The notes under the pieces were generated by a model, which did not search any database, was not told where the DNA came from, and saw only the letters and a list, made by a program, of their open reading frames with translations. Source: Guyanagaster necrorhizus (Eukaryota > Basidiomycota > Agaricomycetes > Agaricales > Physalacriaceae). Taken from it: 64,000 bases of DNA. Each line of letters starts with the position of its first letter. The first letter of the stretch is position 1. Shown one piece after another: positions 59,379-64,000 of the stretch. A program made the translations under genes and the position numbers. Location of the stretch: contig NW_025064895.1 in assembly GCF_019112545.1 (NCBI RefSeq), positions 1,098,375 to 1,162,374 on the forward strand. Reading direction: 5' to 3'.

Positions 59379-60192
59379 TTATATATTGAGTTGATCTCTA
59401 GGTACTCCAGACCTCCATTTCTCAAGGTACTCTCTGCGCTCCTCCTCCTCCTGAGCATGCCTTTCCTGGGAAACCTTCGTGTTACCCCAGAAGAATAACA
59501 TAACATCATCTTCATCCCAGATATCCGAAGGCTCTGATTCAATGGCCGACTCTGCACCGGTATTCCCCTCATTCCGTTCTGATGCCAATTGTCTTGCCCC
59601 TAGTCCCTCAGCTGTTCCTCCTTCCCTCTCGCCATCCTCATCTTCTCTCCTCCGCTCCTCATGCTTCCTGATGCTGTTGCCATGATCGTGTTTCTCCTTT
59701 GTTGGCCCCATTGGCACCGATGCAGGTTTTGGCGGTTTAGGAATGCCGGGACGTTGCGTCACAACGTTCAGATTTTTGCCCCAGTGCTTCACAGCAACAG
59801 CCCCGTAAGTGTAGTGCAGGAAGAGATCGGCCGGCTTGTGAAATCGATGGCATCGTTGTTGTTGGGTACTTGATTCAGGTCGGACTTTCTTCCCAGGTGA
59901 GCAAGGGTGTTTCTACCAAGTATATCGTCTTGGTAGACTACCCGATCAGCCAATTCGCCATTCAGTTCTACCGCATCGCCATTCTCATCCACCAGGTTCC
60001 TAACAGCGGCTCAGGACCGCACCAGCCGATGCACCGGAGATATTTCGAAGGGTAGAGGCAGACTTCTGTCGCGATTTGCCTAGGAATTTCCAAGTTGAAT
60101 GGATCTTCTTGAGGCACCAAAAAATTGGGCGGGGCATGGTGGTCGTCAGAACTGCAGTGAGTGGTAGTCGGTCCACAGTCGGCGGGGTACAT
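59379..60192 (-). CDS. Hypothetical protein of unrecognised basidiomycete family
   Basis: No named domain is recognised. From the ATG at 60190-60192 the chain reads MYPADCGPTTTH, PPNFLVPQEDPFNLEIPRQI, ATEVCLYPSKYLR and, across an intron at 60000-60034, NLVDENGDAVELNGELADRV with VVYQDDILGRNTLAHLGRKS. A second intron (59835-59869) leads into PADLFLHYTYGAVAVKHWGK. A disordered charged tail (EERRREDEDGEREGG) and a final helix (SDIWDEDDVMLFFWGNT, REYLEKWRSGVPRDQLNI) end at 59379. Both introns are 35 nt. An in-frame hydrophobic stretch before the ATG (FLRLGASSLLATFYLS) hints at an upstream exon. Function unknown. Confidence 0.6.
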
Positions 60193-60796
60193 AGATAGGT
60201 AGAAAGTGGCTAACAGCGAACTAGCCCCAAGACGCAAAAAGACTCGTTGGAAGGTGAGCAACGGAAGCAACAGACACTAGTGTGGTCCAGAGCACGCCAA
60301 ATGACGGACCGTGATAGGAAAATGGACTCAGGGAGCAAGAGATGTCTCAAACACTCTTGTAACAAGTAATAGAGACGTGAAAGACGCGGATATCGTTTCA
60401 GAGGCTTATGAGGAAGCCGTCACTACCATCTTGTCAACGAATTCGAAGACCTTCGACCCCAATAGCGTGAGTATTACTGGGGCCAAACAATTCTAATCGA
60501 CATATATTGCATTCAAGTATTCTCCCTAGCTACTTTGTACGTACATGCATAAACATAGCTACGCGTCCAAGGAGACGGTAATTATTAGATAGATATAAAG
60601 CTACAGTTGTGTTAACTACTACAAAGGCAGCGGCAAAGGAGAGGCAGTGTGGCAAAATAGGAATACAAGGTATGATGAAAGAGCGAGCATGCATACGGTC
60701 GGAGTATACATGTTGTACAACGGCCAGCGCTAAAGATAGGGGATGGTAAGCAACTTACGGATGGTTAAAGAACGGTGAGAGAACGTACCAAGATAT
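60193..60796. other. Intergenic stretch
   Basis: This contains the possible 5' exon of the preceding minus-strand gene (to about 60280). Otherwise it is AT-rich non-coding sequence. Confidence 0.4.
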
Positions 60797-61867
60797 CTAT
60801 GACCTATGGAAGAATCCCTTGACGCTCAACTTGGACTTTTTCGGGGTGCGTGAGTGGGCATGAGTAGATGGGATAGGACGAGGAACCGAAACGGGAATGG
60901 GAGGGAGAGGCGCGCTCGGCGGCACGAAAGACTGCTCGAGGAACTCCTTCCTGGCGAGGTTAAGCGGAGTAGGACGTTTCTTCCTGCCATCGGCAGTGAG
61001 GATAGGCTGGAGAGTCATTGGTGCGAGTTTGACCTTCTATAATGCAATAATCAGGATCGCATACGAAAAAGCAGTGAAGCAACTGAGACGAACCTGAGCG
61101 ATATCAAGCGACTCGCCCCGGAATTTGACCCACTGGGAGGGTGCCTGCTCTCCTTCGGAGTCAGAGGAGTCAGAGGAATCAAGGTCGTCCTTCTGAAGGA
61201 GCCATTGGTACTCCATCTGCTCATCACGGTCCCACCAGACGCGGCCGGTACCGTCACGGTAGACGTCAGCACGAGTACCAACAGGAAGGTTACCCTGCTG
61301 CTTGGTCTGGGCGTCCATGACACGGGTGATGTGTGTGCTCATCTTCCCACCACTGGTGAACTGCATGAGCATGAGCTCGTTCATGAGCGTCGGGGGCAGC
61401 TGCTGCGCGTGTTTTTTCGACTTTGCCGGGAAAGACATGGATCTAGAGCGTGGACGAGAACGAGAGAGGAGTGAGAAGGGATTTTTCTTCGCCTGGTGAG
61501 AAGAGACATTATCGGTATCGTCTTTATGGGAAGAGGGGTAATTGTGATTATCGGGCTTATTGTGTTGCTTATTGTTACGGGCGTGATTAGAAAGCGGAGG
61601 CTTATTGTTAAGGTGGGGTGGCGTAGACGGCGTTTTGGGCAGGTGCACGAACACGGATGTATATCCGAGATTCGTCAGATCGAATTTGGCGTAGTGGGCA
61701 GACGTCGGGGTGTAGACCGATTTGGCCGTTGCAGGGGTATCGGGAAATGTGCCAGCATTGGCGCTCTGAGGCGAGAGAGGCGCCGGTGAACCTGGGTGCA
61801 CTGCCGATGCCCAGGTGACGATGCTGGCGGTGAACGAGGAAACTGTCGAGGATCGTGGGCGGGACAT
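60797..61867 (-). CDS. Hypothetical Ser/Pro-rich protein with conserved central motif
   Basis: Two exons. The ATG at 61865-61867 starts a disordered region (MSRPRSSTVSSFTASIVTWA; SVYTPTSAHYAKFDLTNLGY). A better-ordered centre follows: PPTLMNELMLMQFTSGGKMS, GTRADVYRDGTGRVWWDRDE, QMEYQWLLQ. Then an acidic run and SQWVKFRGESLDIAQ. After an intron near 61040-61095 the tail reads LQPILTADGRKKRPTPLNLA and ends with a basic stretch at 60797. The centre could bind a partner or nucleic acid, but I know no assigned function for it. Low-complexity ends suggest a regulatory protein. Confidence 0.7.
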
Positions 61868-62729
61868 GATGGTCGTGGGGTATGTAAAACTTGAATATGG
61901 GTATGCTGGGTATGTCTAGGTCTGCCCGGTATCGTCAGCGTCGTCGGGAACGCCAAAGAAGGTACTTGCTTACCGTTAAGAGTATTGGAAGGAGGCTAGC
62001 TCGCTGTGTCGTCCTCGTCGTGCTCAGCCATGGTCTTATACTTTAGGCAAACAAAAACCCTGCCCACAATAGTAAGGCTCCAGCCAAACAAATAGTTCCC
62101 TTCAACACATTCTTGGATCGTCGCAACAATGTTCTTCTGGAAAGAAGGACAATAAAAACGCTGAACAATAGTTCATTGGCTCCGCCGCTTTCTCCCCGCC
62201 TGCTCATTGTTTATTGCAACTTTCTTCTTCCTTTCCTGACAGCTTTTTCCCGACGGCCGCATTTTGACATACGGGTTATCATGTTTTCGCCTAGCGTATT
62301 AATTGTCGCCGTATTGATTATTGTGCGACGGCGTTGTTATCTTATTTCACCTCCAGGACAGCTCTATTATCCTGAGCTGGTGTACGTGGTCGCGTCGCGA
62401 CTTGGCGAGTGGTCGTCGCGCTTCGGCGGCGGCCATTTGATCTGCGCTTTGCCTCCGTTATTGTTTCAGTTTGATTCCGTGGGAGCAGATTTTGTGTAGA
62501 AACCATTAACAGTCAGTGGACATCGTCACCCTTCGGTCTTCAAATGTTTGGATACTTGGCAGAGACTTAATCCGGCAATGCTGTACCCTGTCATTGTTCG
62601 AATGCCATGCTGGTGCCTTGACATTTACTTCCGTGGATGCATTTTCGGCGATCTTCAATGTCGGAGTCTTGGGGGGTGACGGACTTTTACAGACTGCCTA
62701 CAAGATCTAGTATGAACGTCAAGGATTAT
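61868..62729. other. Intergenic stretch
   Basis: The promoter side of the preceding gene. A plus-strand open frame of 128 codons (62113-62499) has no family, signal or splice evidence and is taken as chance. Confidence 0.45.
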
Positions 62730-62829
62730 TGTCCCATGGCTGAGTTGGTTACAGTGTCCGACTGTTATAGTCTTCTTGCTTTATTAATAATCAATTGGAA
62801 GGTCGAGAGTTCGACCCTCTCTGGGGTAG
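62730..62829 (+). tRNA. tRNA-Asn(GTT), with 26-nt intron
   Basis: This is a second tRNA-Asn copy 3.8 kb downstream of the first. The acceptor TGTCCCA pairs with TGGGGTA through two G-U pairs. The D arm is GCTG/CAGT, the anticodon stem TCCGA/TTGGA, the loop CT-GTT-A...A, and the T arm GAGAG/CTCTC. The intron is 62768-62793 at the canonical site, unlike the first copy's in length and sequence. It still folds, so it could be functional or an early relic. Confidence 0.85.
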
Positions 62830-64000
62830 TATACTTTGTATGAGTCTCTACTTTTGGTCGAGATCTGAGATTCGTGAATATCTATTCAACTATAATTCAA
62901 TGATTGTCAGTGGATGTTACTTTTGCCTATCAATGCTACAAGACTTGCATGTTTTCAATTTTGTAAGGCTTGCATGGTGTCTATACTACTCGTTCATCAG
63001 ATGCACCTTATGACCTCGTGTCTTTTGTCTATCCCCATTCGATGTGATGGTAGGTTCAGAAATGACCTGTTTATTGCAATGTCTGTTCCAGGTCACCTTT
63101 CAATATAGACATTTGGAGACGCCTGCTTCTGACAAGCCTTATGGTGACTGACATCGCTAAGGTCGCGTCGCATCAGTTGTGAAGACAATGCGTGGTATCT
63201 TCTGTATTCACCCCCGTAAGGTCAATTAGGTACAAACAGTCAGAAGCGTCGTCGGAGACCAAATTGGCTCATAGCATCATTTCCCTTCGCGTATTAGCCC
63301 ACGAGAAGGAAGTGGAAGACGTGGGAAAGGCAAGCTCTTGACCCTAACCTTACACTTCAGCCTTTGTGCTGCTTGCTTTTTTCCAGCACCACGACAATGC
63401 ACTACCGCAAAAATGAATCAGCGCCATCCTAGGTCGTACTTGCAAGCCTGGCTTGTTTAACACTAGCTATGACTATTTCGATACAGCAGTGAGACAAGTA
63501 CCAGATGCTAGAGGTACTGGCTTTAAGGTATGTATATATGCACTTCAAGGTAAACTGATGTATCTCAATAGGCTTATAAATACCAGCATCGTGTTCCCGC
63601 TAGTCACCCATATGCTACTTCAGCTATCTTGTGCTCTGAGTCAAGAAAAGGACATGAACGAGGCACCAATTCACAAGTTTCGCCTCCGATGGCAGCATTG
63701 GGGATCTGTGTCCTAGCTGTTCCGGGAGCGGCTTGACACAGGTTCAGCTTTGGAGAGGGGCATTTCCGTGCATCCCATGCTGGACTTGTCGTGTTTTGGC
63801 TGCTAGCAACGATGGACTCGAATGTGGGGAGAACAAAAGTCTGGCGAAGTCCTCTAAGAAAGTGACACGCGTTTGTAGCACCTAATAGAGTATGCTGTTA
63901 GCTATAACGTAGACTACAGAATACCAATCAGTGACATAAACGAAGTAATATAAGTAGATACTCACCCTCACACAGCGTAGCGATAAGCAGAAACGCGGTG
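62830..64000. other. Terminal stretch, no gene supported
   Basis: Short frames of no more than 87 codons on the plus strand show no motifs. A gene may enter from the right edge of the window, but I cannot support one. Confidence 0.4.

Noticed and set aside
62113..62499. 128-codon plus-strand open frame
   Set aside because: Hydrophobic and Arg-rich mix without family resemblance. It overlaps the probable promoter of the divergent gene.

Overview
The window looks like nuclear DNA of a filamentous basidiomycete, most likely an Agaricomycete. Nearly every gene is broken by many GT-AG introns of about 45-65 nt. Genes lie on both strands with short spacers. The gene content is that of a mushroom-forming fungus: secreted class 3 lipases, a GH5 exo-beta-1,3-glucanase, YTP1-like and FMP52-like proteins, and a Rom2-like RhoGEF. 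Two tRNA-Asn genes carry introns. No bacterial, plasmid or viral hallmarks were seen. Gene models were assembled by eye from reading frames and splice consensus, so exon edges are tentative unless coordinates are given.

Region 1 (1-11.1 kb) is a secreted-hydrolase island. It holds four class 3 lipase copies (minus, minus, plus, plus) around one GH5 gene. The two inner lipases look intact and the two outer ones are broken. The right-hand pseudogene carries a second copy of a 350-bp block that in its other copy is the promoter, leader and start codon of the intact lipase. The island appears to be changing by tandem duplication and decay.

Region 2 (11.3-31.4 kb) holds a long-form tRNase Z, a single-exon LRR-like protein, a YTP1-like membrane protein with a 7-nt microexon, an FMP52-like reductase-fold protein, an unrecognised proline-rich protein, a gene-poor 3.6-kb stretch and an amidase.

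Region 3 (31.7-44.2 kb) is mostly housekeeping. A WAPL-type cohesin-release factor and a BIR1/survivin protein diverge from a 113-bp shared promoter. An F-box protein follows, then a UBA-zinc finger-UBX protein divergent from a NOPCHAP1-like snoRNP assembly factor.

Region 4 (45.5-61.9 kb) holds an FAD monooxygenase, a NUP35/NUP53 nucleoporin, a very large RhoGEF with DEP, two DH, PH and CNH domains, an EthD protein, tRNA-Asn, a small gene family member with two apparent 35-nt introns, and a disordered hypothetical protein. A second tRNA-Asn lies at 62.7 kb. The last 1.2 kb has no gene I can support.
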